64,000 nucleotides of DNA from JAYZDF01 sp036337945 (GTDB lineage: Bacteria; Myxococcota; Kuafuiibacteriia; Kuafuiibacteriales; Kuafuiibacteriaceae): the NCBI GenBank assembly GCA_036337945.1, contig JAYZDF010000035.1, positions 30,050 through 94,049 on the forward strand, read 5' to 3'. A program made the translations under genes and the position numbers. This document shows positions 50,975 through 59,251 of this stretch, one piece after another. The notes beneath the pieces are model-generated. The model did no database searches. It saw nothing but the letters and a program-made list of their open reading frames with translations, and was not told the DNA's origin. Each line of letters opens with the position of its first letter. Position 1 is the first letter of the stretch.

Positions 50975-53151
50975 CTCGAGTTTTTACCAAGAACCTGATC
51001 AGTTTCTACTTCTTATCAGCGGTACTCTTACCTGCGTGTAATTGTGGAGACAGTGATCTCGGCGAACTATCTTCTGAATTCTCAGTGACTCCTGAAATTT
51101 TACAGATACCCTCAAAGCCAGCCGGGGTTTCTTCGACAGCAAAGCTAACTCTTGTAAACTCGGGGGAAACCGTTCTGACTATTGTCGACACAACGGTGAC
51201 TTCGACTGTTTTTAAACTAAACTTTGATACTCCACAGACTCTGGCACCCGCGGAGAGCATAATCATCACCGTGATAGCGAATGCTGAGCAAATCGGTATT
51301 CATCAAGCAAGCGCTGTCTTTAGAACCTCAGATAATGGCCCACGAGCTAGTGTCTCACTCTTCTACGAATCAGTGCAAAAACCTCCCTGCGATGACGGCA
51401 ATATATGTACACAAGATTTATTCGATATAACTACAGAGACATGCTCACATCGCTATCTAAACGGTATCCCATGTACATCAGCGGACCGATGCATCATTGA
51501 AGCGACGTGCAACCAAGGAGTTTGCCGCGGTGAAACCAAAGTTTGTGACGACGAAAGTCCGTGTACAAGAGACTTTTGTCGACAGATCGATGGAGAATGT
51601 ATTTTCATTGAAAACGACGAGGCCTGCGACGATGACAATCCCTGCACAAACGATGTTTGCTCCTCAAACGGCTGCAGGAACCCTCCGATAGAGAATGGCG
51701 CTCCTTGCGATGACGAAGACACATGCACAAATCTTGACGCTTGCTTCAATGGCGCGTGCATTGGCCGGGGTACCAACGACAACGGGATATGTGACGACCT
51801 TGACTCCTGTACTGAGAACGATCGCTGTATCGACGGAAAATGTGTCGGGACATCACGTATCAATGGGAAACAAGAAGGAGAAATCGTCTTCGATTACAGG
51901 CTGAACCCTTGGCCAAGTGCATTTGTTCATAGGCGAGAGGTGAGCTTGAGTGATGACCAAATTGCATATCTTCTAGACCATCATCCACTAGAACCACCGC
52001 AGGGAATGGCACATGTCATTTCGACGATGAAACAGTGCGGGACGCCAGACTACGAGTTTTCATATCAACCGCCAGACGGACTTGTCTATGTTAGATACGT
52101 TCGTAGAGAGATGCAGCTGCAACTCGACAACACGCTGCGAATCTGTGTTGGAGTGCGTCAGCTCCCGGAGAATGGCTACGCAGCGCAAACAACAACTTAT
52201 CTGTTAGACCGAAACGGGCAATCCATTGCTTCTCAAGTACGTACAAAAGGGGGCGAAACGGGTCGTTCTTTGTTACCAGACGGCTCACACGTTTATGGAA
52301 TTGTCTGGCCGCTCACGGAAGGAGCACCTACGGAAGCGGAGCCCGCGCTTCAAAACCTCCTCATTGTTCGAGAGGCACGTACCGGTCAAATATTGTGGCA
52401 ACACGAACGAGCATCTTTAGACTGGGCCGAGTTTTTGGGCGTGGCTGGACCACGTGTGTTATTCTGGTCCAATTTTAGATTTGGAGCCCTCGACCTCAAC
52501 ACAGGTGCAGCCGTTTGGACTCAACCAACAAACTTCATCGCAAAAGAAATGGCTCTTTCTACCCAGCTGAATCTTGGCGTTGCACGAGTCGGCATGGAAT
52601 ACCAAAACTCACAAATATTAGGCGTTGAACTTCTAAATGGACGAGAAGTATTCGTCTTTCCAGAGACGGAGGACCTAACTTACCTGCCTCGGACAGACCC
52701 AGTGATAACTCCAGACGGACGGATTGTCGTCCTGATGCAGAGGAGCCGGATAACTCCCTTCATTCCGCTTGGGCTTGAATGGGTGGAGCTAGAACCGGAT
52801 GGACGCGTTAGAAGTACAACACCCCTACCCTACAGTTTCCCCGCCGGATGGGAGGCTACCCGCGTAGAAGACGATCCCTACATAGCCATTGCTGAAGATG
52901 GAGTTGGCTACGTTGGATATGGAGATCAATTTTGGGCTGTAAATCCAGGCGGTGCGGTAAGATGGACGGTCACTTCTACCCTCGCAAATGGTTTCACGGG
53001 CACTGCCCCACTAATACGAGACGATAATACCCTTTTAGTCACTGACGGTAACAGGAGAATTTTAGGCATCAAAACCAATGGCGCCAAGCTGGCTCAGGAC
53101 GGCTGGCCTACCTTCAGGCACGACAACCGGAGAACAAACTTTACGCCCTAG
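50971..53151 (+). CDS. Surface lipoprotein with CTDC-type Cys repeats and beta-propeller end, copy 2
   Basis: 726 residues and a paralogue of the gene before it. It shows a hydrophobic leader (ISFYFLSAVLLPACNC) with the lipobox Cys near residue 23, an Ig/ASH-like domain (LTLVNSGETVLTIVDTTVT), Cys repeats (CDDGNICTQDLFDITTETC, CDDESPCTRDFC, CDDDNPCTNDVC, CDDEDTCTNLDAC, CDDLDSCTENDRC) and a propeller-like end (ILGVELLNGREVFVF, YVGYGDQFWAVNPGGAVRWTVTS) that closes DGWPTFRHDN. The shared end motif WPxFRHDN shows they came from one duplication. The propeller sequences have diverged more than the Cys part. Probably co-translated with copy 1 and exposed at the cell surface; no function is known. Confidence 0.82.
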   Translation: MTRVFTKNLISFYFLSAVLLPACNCGDSDLGELSSEFSVTPEILQIPSKPAGVSSTAKLTLVNSGETVLTIVDTTVTSTVFKLNFDTPQTLAPAESIIITVIANAEQIGIHQASAVFRTSDNGPRASVSLFYESVQKPPCDDGNICTQDLFDITTETCSHRYLNGIPCTSADRCIIEATCNQGVCRGETKVCDDESPCTRDFCRQIDGECIFIENDEACDDDNPCTNDVCSSNGCRNPPIENGAPCDDEDTCTNLDACFNGACIGRGTNDNGICDDLDSCTENDRCIDGKCVGTSRINGKQEGEIVFDYRLNPWPSAFVHRREVSLSDDQIAYLLDHHPLEPPQGMAHVISTMKQCGTPDYEFSYQPPDGLVYVRYVRREMQLQLDNTLRICVGVRQLPENGYAAQTTTYLLDRNGQSIASQVRTKGGETGRSLLPDGSHVYGIVWPLTEGAPTEAEPALQNLLIVREARTGQILWQHERASLDWAEFLGVAGPRVLFWSNFRFGALDLNTGAAVWTQPTNFIAKEMALSTQLNLGVARVGMEYQNSQILGVELLNGREVFVFPETEDLTYLPRTDPVITPDGRIVVLMQRSRITPFIPLGLEWVELEPDGRVRSTTPLPYSFPAGWEATRVEDDPYIAIAEDGVGYVGYGDQFWAVNPGGAVRWTVTSTLANGFTGTAPLIRDDNTLLVTDGNRRILGIKTNGAKLAQDGWPTFRHDNRRTNFTP

Positions 53152-53166
53152 GCAGAGGTCAATCGA

Positions 53167-55143
53167 CTAATTCTTATTCCGCTCTTGTTCTAACAGAGCT
53201 TCTATGAGGTCGAGCTTCGCAGAGGCAGCTTCTAGGTTTTCTAGAATAAGTAAGTCCGCGGCATGAGCGGCTTCTCGATTAATCTCTGGCGTCATTTTGA
53301 TTCCTTCAGATTCTAGCTGACTCATCGAGGTCCTTACTTCACGATAACGCAATTTGAGTCTTTGCTCTGCAACTTTCGGCTCGAGAATACCAGTCGTGTC
53401 TCCGTCGGAAGATTTTCTCGTCGATAAAAGTGCAACTGTAGTTCCAATGAACACCGCCAGCAAAAGGCCGAAAGCCAACGTCGTCCAATAAACATTCGTC
53501 TTTGATAACACCACTCGCGAGCTCGAATTCCGCAAGTCAGGAGCGATTCGTTTTGAAGCAGGTTGTTTAGTAGGCTGCCGACGATTATCCGAAGCACTCG
53601 GTTGTGACGAGGGTTTTGAAATTTGGTTTTCCGACCCCATGCTCTCCTTCGGGGACGAGACTGGATTATTTCTTGGGCGTGCAACGAAGGGGTCATTCCC
53701 CCCAACTTCGTTCGCTTCATGCTCATAGGTGTTTTGTTGAGGGCTGGTAATTTGTCTGGCTTCAATACTTCGTTCAGCACTGCTATCAACAAAACCCGGT
53801 AGTTCGCCAGAAATCGAACTAAGGCTCGGTTCCGATTCCTCTTCCATATCGTGGGCGGGCAGTGAAAAAAGATCGCTAGGTATCAAATTCGAGTTTTCGG
53901 CATCGTTATGCGTAATCAACTTGGTTTTGACCGTCTCCTTCGGAGATTTCTGAGCGTGTTCAAGGCCCAAGAGCTCGGCCTTCTCGGAGTGTTGAGCAAA
54001 CAAATTGAGCGCCTCGGCAGGTTTAGCAAGCAATGTCTCTTCGTCTAAATCAGCATCCTCTTCTTCGTAGCCCGTTTGTTCGCCAAACGGGCTTGAGTTT
54101 CCTTCAAGACGGGTCTCAGACCGAGCCGTAGCGAGTACCTTTGTGCCCTCTGCCCTCCCTAGAGCCTGAGACACATCTAAATTCACAATCGCGTCAAATT
54201 CCTTCACCTCATCTTCTTTCTCTTCCTCAAACAGCGCGGAAAGCCAACGGCCTACTGATGCATGAGGAAGCAACAGTTTGTAGCGGCTCGCAGCATGCTC
54301 CACCCTACGCATCAATGACCCTGCGTCACTTGGTCGTGCAATCAGGTCTGGAGAGAGCATGCTGTTAATCGTCGTAATAAACCATGGAGGTAAGTCAGGC
54401 CTCAAGTCCGCCAATGGTTTCGGCTTACTCTTCAGGGCCTTAGCCAAGACCTCAGCAGCCGTTCCTTGATAGGGAGCAACACCGGTCAAGACTCGATACA
54501 TAACCGCCCCTAAACCGTAAATATCTGACGCTGAACTTGCCGGTTCTCCTCGGATAAGTTCCGGCGCGAGATAGTGAGGGGTGCCAAGTATTTCGCCGTG
54601 CTGAGTCAGTGCGCTCCGCGTATCTAGCTCAGATTTCGCCAATCCGAAATCCGCAAGCCGGGACACACCATCGTAACCAACCAGAACGTTGCCCGGGGTG
54701 ATATCACGATGGACCAAGCCCATCTTCTCACCGTCCGGTTCGCGAGCAGTGTGCACGTATGACAGGCCCGATAAAGTATCGAGTAGTACCCTAATAACAA
54801 CTGCGAGAGGCGCACCTTGTCCTCGTTCTCGAAGACGATCACCAATAAATCCGGTGTCCTTACCCGAGATAAGCTCACTGGCAACATAAAGCTGCTCATG
54901 AACTGAGCCGACATCCAAAGTGGCGACAATGTTCGAATGAAACAAGCGAACTGCGAGACCCGCCTCCCGACGAAAACGTTCTGCGAAATTCGGGACTCGC
55001 GCAACATCAGGTCGCAAACGTTTAATTGCCGCTAAGGGGCTATCGTCCCAAGGCGTTCTCGCAATATAAACTTCTCCCATTCCGCCGCGTCCGATCGCAC
55101 GGAAAATTAAGAACTTGCCGAACTGTTCGAAGTTTTCTGTCAA
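53167..55143 (-). CDS. Membrane-anchored Ser/Thr protein kinase with short periplasmic coiled coil
   Basis: 658 residues. The kinase domain starts at residue 7: FGKFLIFRAIGRGGMGEVYIAR, AAIKRLRPDV, GLVHRDITPGNVL, LADFGLAKSE, GTPHYLAPELIRGEP. All catalytic residues are present. An acidic linker of about 240 residues with many Glu and Ser follows, then one membrane span at about 545-570 (YWTTLAFGLLLAVFIGTTVALL). The last 80 residues are a charged, coiled-coil-like periplasmic end (KLRYREVRTSMSQLESEGIKMTPEINREAAHAADLLILENLEAASAKLDLIEALLEQERN). No PEGA module, unlike the two other kinases in the window. It ends 15 bases from the convergent lipoprotein copy 2 and lies 34 bases after the LPP20-like gene. 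Confidence 0.93.
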   Translation of the reverse strand: MTENFEQFGKFLIFRAIGRGGMGEVYIARTPWDDSPLAAIKRLRPDVARVPNFAERFRREAGLAVRLFHSNIVATLDVGSVHEQLYVASELISGKDTGFIGDRLRERGQGAPLAVVIRVLLDTLSGLSYVHTAREPDGEKMGLVHRDITPGNVLVGYDGVSRLADFGLAKSELDTRSALTQHGEILGTPHYLAPELIRGEPASSASDIYGLGAVMYRVLTGVAPYQGTAAEVLAKALKSKPKPLADLRPDLPPWFITTINSMLSPDLIARPSDAGSLMRRVEHAASRYKLLLPHASVGRWLSALFEEEKEDEVKEFDAIVNLDVSQALGRAEGTKVLATARSETRLEGNSSPFGEQTGYEEEDADLDEETLLAKPAEALNLFAQHSEKAELLGLEHAQKSPKETVKTKLITHNDAENSNLIPSDLFSLPAHDMEEESEPSLSSISGELPGFVDSSAERSIEARQITSPQQNTYEHEANEVGGNDPFVARPRNNPVSSPKESMGSENQISKPSSQPSASDNRRQPTKQPASKRIAPDLRNSSSRVVLSKTNVYWTTLAFGLLLAVFIGTTVALLSTRKSSDGDTTGILEPKVAEQRLKLRYREVRTSMSQLESEGIKMTPEINREAAHAADLLILENLEAASAKLDLIEALLEQERNKN

Positions 55144-55177
55144 GTGATGCCCCCGAGTTTAGGCGGTCATTCTCAAG

Positions 55178-55993
55178 TTATGGACCGTCAGTCGCCACAA
55201 CCACTCGGCCTTCAAGAAGAAACCAAAGATTCTCTGCCTGCATTCTCTGCAAGTCTTCCTCCGAGACCGTCACTTCCGTCCCGGTCACATTCAAGCCCGT
55301 CGCCCGAATCACAAGGGGATTGTCTCCAACTTTTTGATCTTTCTTCGCGCCTTCAATTGAGCGAGTGTACGACGCCGTGCCGAAGTTTCTAAAGAAATTC
55401 GGTTTTACGTACTCACTTGCATACAGCGGTGTCCCATCGGGTTTCAAAACTTTAAACGCTAAAGCAGGCTTCGCCTTGAGACCAACAGCATCTACAATCA
55501 AGCCAGTAAACTGACGTTTGCCTGCAGTCTTCAGGGGTTTCTGTTTTTTCGGTGGTGCAAGGACCATCGCGAGTGCACCATCTAATGGACACTTGAGCAC
55601 AACATCCACTCCATAATCCGAAAAGTAACGGGTGTCTGAAGTCTTACAATTTTGCACGATCGACTCAATTTGCGTGCGAATCGGTTTTGAGGCCAGCTTT
55701 GAGGAGGCTAAGACGTCACCACTGAGTCTCAGACCATCGAGTGCCCTCAGTAGGTTTTTACGAGCAGCGAGAGTCGCAGCCTTTTCAGACGCTTGGCGTA
55801 TAGCTGCAACGTTAGGAAGCGTTTTATCAGGAGAGCCACTTCCAGTAGCGATAATCGTCTTTTCCGTCCAATTTACTTCGCCTTGAGTGAGACGCTCGGT
55901 AACAGTATCATCTTGAGCCCAAGCGTGACTGGCTCCCAGGATCACAAAGCCAAATACCCCCAATTTACATAGGCGCGCCGATAAAGAAATCAC
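55178..55993 (-). CDS. Secreted LPP20-like protein
   Basis: 271 residues from a GTG fixed by a strong Shine-Dalgarno (next entry). It has a signal peptide (LCKLGVFGFVILGASHAWA) without lipobox. The central part has the helix-strand order of the LPP20 family: VNWTEKTIIATGSGSPDKTLPNVAAIRQASEKAATLAARKNLLRALDGLRLSG, then a strand TRYFSDYGVDVVLKCPLDGAL. A second domain (FTGLIVDAVGLKAKPALAFKVLKPDGTPLYASEYV) ends with LWFLLEGRVVVATDGP. LPP20-type proteins are secreted or surface proteins of mostly unknown role. It lies upstream of the third kinase on the same strand, so both may form one operon. Confidence 0.75.
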   Translation of the reverse strand: MISLSARLCKLGVFGFVILGASHAWAQDDTVTERLTQGEVNWTEKTIIATGSGSPDKTLPNVAAIRQASEKAATLAARKNLLRALDGLRLSGDVLASSKLASKPIRTQIESIVQNCKTSDTRYFSDYGVDVVLKCPLDGALAMVLAPPKKQKPLKTAGKRQFTGLIVDAVGLKAKPALAFKVLKPDGTPLYASEYVKPNFFRNFGTASYTRSIEGAKKDQKVGDNPLVIRATGLNVTGTEVTVSEEDLQRMQAENLWFLLEGRVVVATDGP

Positions 55994-56003
55994 GTACGGT
56001 AGT

Positions 56004-56010
56004 CCTCCTT
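56004..56010 (-). promoter_or_regulatory. Shine-Dalgarno deciding a GTG start
   Basis: AAGGAGG on the minus strand lies 10 bases before the GTG at 55993. The match is the best in the window and supports this non-ATG start. Confidence 0.85.
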
Positions 56011-56210
56011 AGTCCGCAGAATCAAACGCTCCCACGGGAGCCTAGAGGTACCACGAAAAATTCCCCCACTCCATGCCTGGTCAAGCTTTTCGCACATTTA
56101 CGCACACCGGAGTTTACCCTTGACATCGTGTCACTCGAGGCGAAAGCCACACAGTACATCTATAAACGACAGGAGCGTCTGAAATTCAACGACATATCGA
56201 CCAGGTTGCT

Positions 56211-56239
56211 TTGACGTAGGTCGATAGCGGGAGTATTAA
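56211..56239 (+). promoter_or_regulatory. Candidate sigma-70 promoter for the GYF-PATAN-DnaJ-TPR gene
   Basis: TTGACG at 56211-56216, 17 bases, TATTAA at 56234-56239. Transcription would start about 24 bases before the ATG at 56270. Confidence 0.5.
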
Positions 56240-56269
56240 AATAAGGCGTAGGCACCTCACTATAGTTTC

Positions 56270-58015
56270 ATGAGTAGCACGATTTATCTGCGCCATTCGA
56301 ATGGCGAACCCTTAGGTCCAGTTTCAATGCAATCTCTCGAAGTCCTGTACGACTCGCATATCATCGATGAGAGGACGCCAATATCTCAAGATGGTCGAAC
56401 GTTTCATCGGCTCGAACAGGTTCGTCCGGTTATTGCTCATCTCAGGGACGTCAAAGCGCAACTGAATGAAGGAATTGACGTTTGGCGAGAGCCGGAGCCC
56501 GCGATGCCAACTGAACTTCGCCCACCAGATCGAGCGAAAACAGAGACTATCCCTGCTTTGATGACGGATAATGAATTCGATTTCGAGACGACCTCGCCAG
56601 TGAAAGTCATGTTCAAGCTTGCCGTTTCCAAACGAACAGGAACGCTTGCGGTAAAACTCGAAAAAGGCATGCTTTACCTCTACTATCGCGACGGAAAAGT
56701 CGTAGATGCCAATGCCGAACTTGAGGCCCGTAAACTGGCCTCATACCTAGTAAAGAACAAAATTTGCGACCAAAGTGCAGTGCGAACCGGTATAGAAAGA
56801 GCCCCCCAAATGGGCGGTGATCTTGGAACTGCTCTGATCGCGCTGGGTCTTATTCAACCTCATGAATATGTCACGCATTATGTTACATGGGCAAAGTCCC
56901 TCGTCGGATTTGTTGTCGCTCAGACTTCAGGCAGCTGCTTCTTCTCGGATGAAGAAGTGAAGACGCCGGCGATTCCATTGGGACTCGACCGCTTCAAAGT
57001 GCTGATCGATGCGGTGCGACTTGGTTTCACGGAAACAGAGTTGTCTAAATTACTCTCCAGCAAAAAGAAGTGCCTCCTTATTCCAGCCCACGCAGACGGC
57101 GCGACGATAGAGGAGCTAAAGTTAGATTCGAGGGAACTTCGCGTTTATCGCGGTATTGATGGAACAACAACCTACGGAGAAATAGTGGGCAAAGCGCGTG
57201 AAAAAGCCGGGTCCGTCGTGCGATGTGTGTATTTGATAACAGAACTAGGCTACGTTGTGTTTGGTGAGGCGCCGACTGAGGCAGAAGCGAACGAACCCGA
57301 GGTCCAAGAATTACAAGATTTATACGAAGCCTTGAAGTCTAAAAACTACTATGAAATTTTGACGATTACCTCGAAATCTACGGATGAAGAAGTTCGAAAT
57401 TCCTATATGAAACTGGCTAAGAAGTATCACCCCGACACTGTCTCCCACTCAAGCTCACCAAAAGTAGTCGAAACAAACAATAATATTTTTGCTCTCATCC
57501 AGGACGCATTCGATCAAGTTGACACGCAAGAAAAACGCTCGAATTACGACACGATGCTGAAAGCAGGCGTCACTACGAAAGCCGACGAACAAAAACTAGT
57601 ACAATCGATACTTGAAGCCGAAAATCTGTTCACCAAAGCGCAAACTTATGTTCGGACTCACCAGGTCAACATGGCGATTGAAGCCCTCGAACAGGCCATA
57701 CGACTCAAATCCGATGACCCTGAGTTTGAAACGCATCTTGCCTACTATAAGTTTCTGGCACAGAAAGATGATAAAAAAGCGGCTGCTGCTCGAGCGATCA
57801 ATGCGATTGAACGCCAACTTCGCAAGCAACCCAATATGGCGTCAGCGCACCTCTTTTTGGGGCGTCTAAACAAACTAAATGACGACCTAAAGAAATCAAT
57901 GAGCCACCTTGAGAAGGTTATAAGTATTGACCCAAATAATCTTGAAGCGAAAAGTGACTTACGGCTCGTTAAGATGAGACTTCAAAAATCAAAGTCCCGC
58001 AAAGGGCTTTTCTAA
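56270..58015 (+). CDS. GYF-like, PATAN, J-domain and TPR fusion protein
   Basis: 581 residues with four modules. About 1-55 (IYLRHSNGEPLGPVSMQSLEVLYDSHIIDERTPIS) resembles a GYF_2-type domain. About 100-240 is PATAN/DUF4388 (VMFKLAVSKRTGTLAVKLEKGMLYLYYRDGKVVDAN, LGTALIALGLIQPHEYV). Between this and the J domain is a further alpha/beta part (LIPAHADGATIEELKLDS, YRGIDGTTTYGEIV). About 360-425 is a J domain (NYYEILTITSKSTDEEVRNSYMKLAKKYHPDTVS) with the HPD motif intact at about 387-389, so it should be able to stimulate a DnaK-type chaperone. The end has TPR helices (AIEALEQAIRLKSDDPEFE, MASAHLFLGRLNKL, SMSHLEKVISIDPNNLEAKSDLRLVKMRL). No signal peptide. It is preceded by a good promoter and followed 49 bases later by the RCC1-like gene. 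Confidence 0.88.
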   Translation: MSSTIYLRHSNGEPLGPVSMQSLEVLYDSHIIDERTPISQDGRTFHRLEQVRPVIAHLRDVKAQLNEGIDVWREPEPAMPTELRPPDRAKTETIPALMTDNEFDFETTSPVKVMFKLAVSKRTGTLAVKLEKGMLYLYYRDGKVVDANAELEARKLASYLVKNKICDQSAVRTGIERAPQMGGDLGTALIALGLIQPHEYVTHYVTWAKSLVGFVVAQTSGSCFFSDEEVKTPAIPLGLDRFKVLIDAVRLGFTETELSKLLSSKKKCLLIPAHADGATIEELKLDSRELRVYRGIDGTTTYGEIVGKAREKAGSVVRCVYLITELGYVVFGEAPTEAEANEPEVQELQDLYEALKSKNYYEILTITSKSTDEEVRNSYMKLAKKYHPDTVSHSSSPKVVETNNNIFALIQDAFDQVDTQEKRSNYDTMLKAGVTTKADEQKLVQSILEAENLFTKAQTYVRTHQVNMAIEALEQAIRLKSDDPEFETHLAYYKFLAQKDDKKAAAARAINAIERQLRKQPNMASAHLFLGRLNKLNDDLKKSMSHLEKVISIDPNNLEAKSDLRLVKMRLQKSKSRKGLF

Positions 58016-58063
58016 GACAAATTCGAAAAATAGGCCAGCATGACCCTAGAAGGCAGAAACAGA

Positions 58064-59251
58064 ATGAAAAGGAATCTAAGTAAACTAATAGTACCCGCTA
58101 TCCTGGTTGCAACCGTCTCATGTAGTGGAGAACAGGGGCCACCCGGAATCTCGGGCTCAGGATGTAGTGTCATTGAGGACGCAGAAGAAGAAACCATCAC
58201 AGTGCGTTGCGCAAATGGCTCGCAGGCCACCGTTTCTGCCGGGAAAACCGGCACCCCCGGGCGCGATGGAATTAGCTGCTCAGTTATCCAAAGAGGAAAT
58301 GATCAAGTCTTGAATTGTTCGGACGGTACCTCGGCCGTAATCAACGGGAACTCGGGGGGGTCTGGCGACGGAAGTTCCTGTGAAATTAAGACTTTTGAGA
58401 CCGGGTTTAATATCACCTGCTCAGATGGAACATCGATCACAAAACTCGACAGTCCTGCCATCAATGCAGGAGGAGCTCACACTTGTTATTTGGATACAAA
58501 CGGCAAAGCCACGTGCTGGGGAAAGAATGATATGGGTCAATCGCAGCCCACAACGCAGCGTCTTATCACCTATGATGTTGGGATGAACCACGCCTGCGGA
58601 ATTACAGATGCAGACCAAATCGTGTGCTGGGGCAACAATATGATGAACCAAGCCACACCACCTAGCTCCGGTTCATATAGCCACGTCAGCTGCGGCGGTA
58701 ACCATTGTTGTGCGCTTGAATCTTCAGGCAAAGCGGCATGTTGGGGAAGAGACCTTGAGGGTCAAGTTACCAATGCGCCTGATGCCACTTCATTCTTCTC
58801 ACTGATATCTATGGCCAAAACAAGCTGCGGTTTACAGCTCGATAATACGGTGGTGTGCTGGGGAGATAACTCTAATGGCATCGCCTCACCTTCCTCAAGC
58901 ACATTCACAAAGATCCACGGTTGTGCCAGTCATGCATGTGGGATCACAACGTCAGGAGCGATTGAGTGCTGGGGGGCCGACTGGCCCGGCAACCAAAACA
59001 CCACGCCACCTGGAGACGACTATATTGATATTTCAGTGGGCGCGAACAACGGGTGCGCAATCAACCGCAGCGGACAAATTTCGTGCTGGGGCGACGATAC
59101 TCGCAACCTCATTTCCAATGCGCCTAGCGGAGTATTTACCTCCATTGCTCTGGGCGGTATGGGTCATGCATGCGCAATCAGCTTTACCGGTGAAGTCGTA
59201 TGTTGGGGGAACAACGAAATGGGGCAAAGCACAGTGCCTAGCTCACTCTAA
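58064..59251 (+). CDS. RCC1-repeat lipoprotein with collagen-like stretches
   Basis: About 395 residues from the ATG at 58064, chosen for its short lipoprotein leader (KRNLSKLIVPAILVATVSC) and an AAGG about 10 bases upstream; 58040 is an alternative. After the lipobox Cys come short collagen-like GxP turns (GEQGPPGISGSG, GKTGTPGRDG) alternating with Cys-bearing strands (CSVIEDAEEETITVRC, CSVIQRGNDQVLNC). The remainder has about seven RCC1-type propeller blades, each with a short Cys-x-W-G motif (AHTCYLDTNGKATCWGKNDMGQ, NHACGITDADQIVCWGNNMMNQ, NHCCALESSGKAACWGRDLEGQ). This arrangement is seen in exported surface proteins of Myxococcota. It overlaps the convergent spermidine-synthase-like gene by 9 bases. 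Confidence 0.85.
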   Translation: MKRNLSKLIVPAILVATVSCSGEQGPPGISGSGCSVIEDAEEETITVRCANGSQATVSAGKTGTPGRDGISCSVIQRGNDQVLNCSDGTSAVINGNSGGSGDGSSCEIKTFETGFNITCSDGTSITKLDSPAINAGGAHTCYLDTNGKATCWGKNDMGQSQPTTQRLITYDVGMNHACGITDADQIVCWGNNMMNQATPPSSGSYSHVSCGGNHCCALESSGKAACWGRDLEGQVTNAPDATSFFSLISMAKTSCGLQLDNTVVCWGDNSNGIASPSSSTFTKIHGCASHACGITTSGAIECWGADWPGNQNTTPPGDDYIDISVGANNGCAINRSGQISCWGDDTRNLISNAPSGVFTSIALGGMGHACAISFTGEVVCWGNNEMGQSTVPSSL

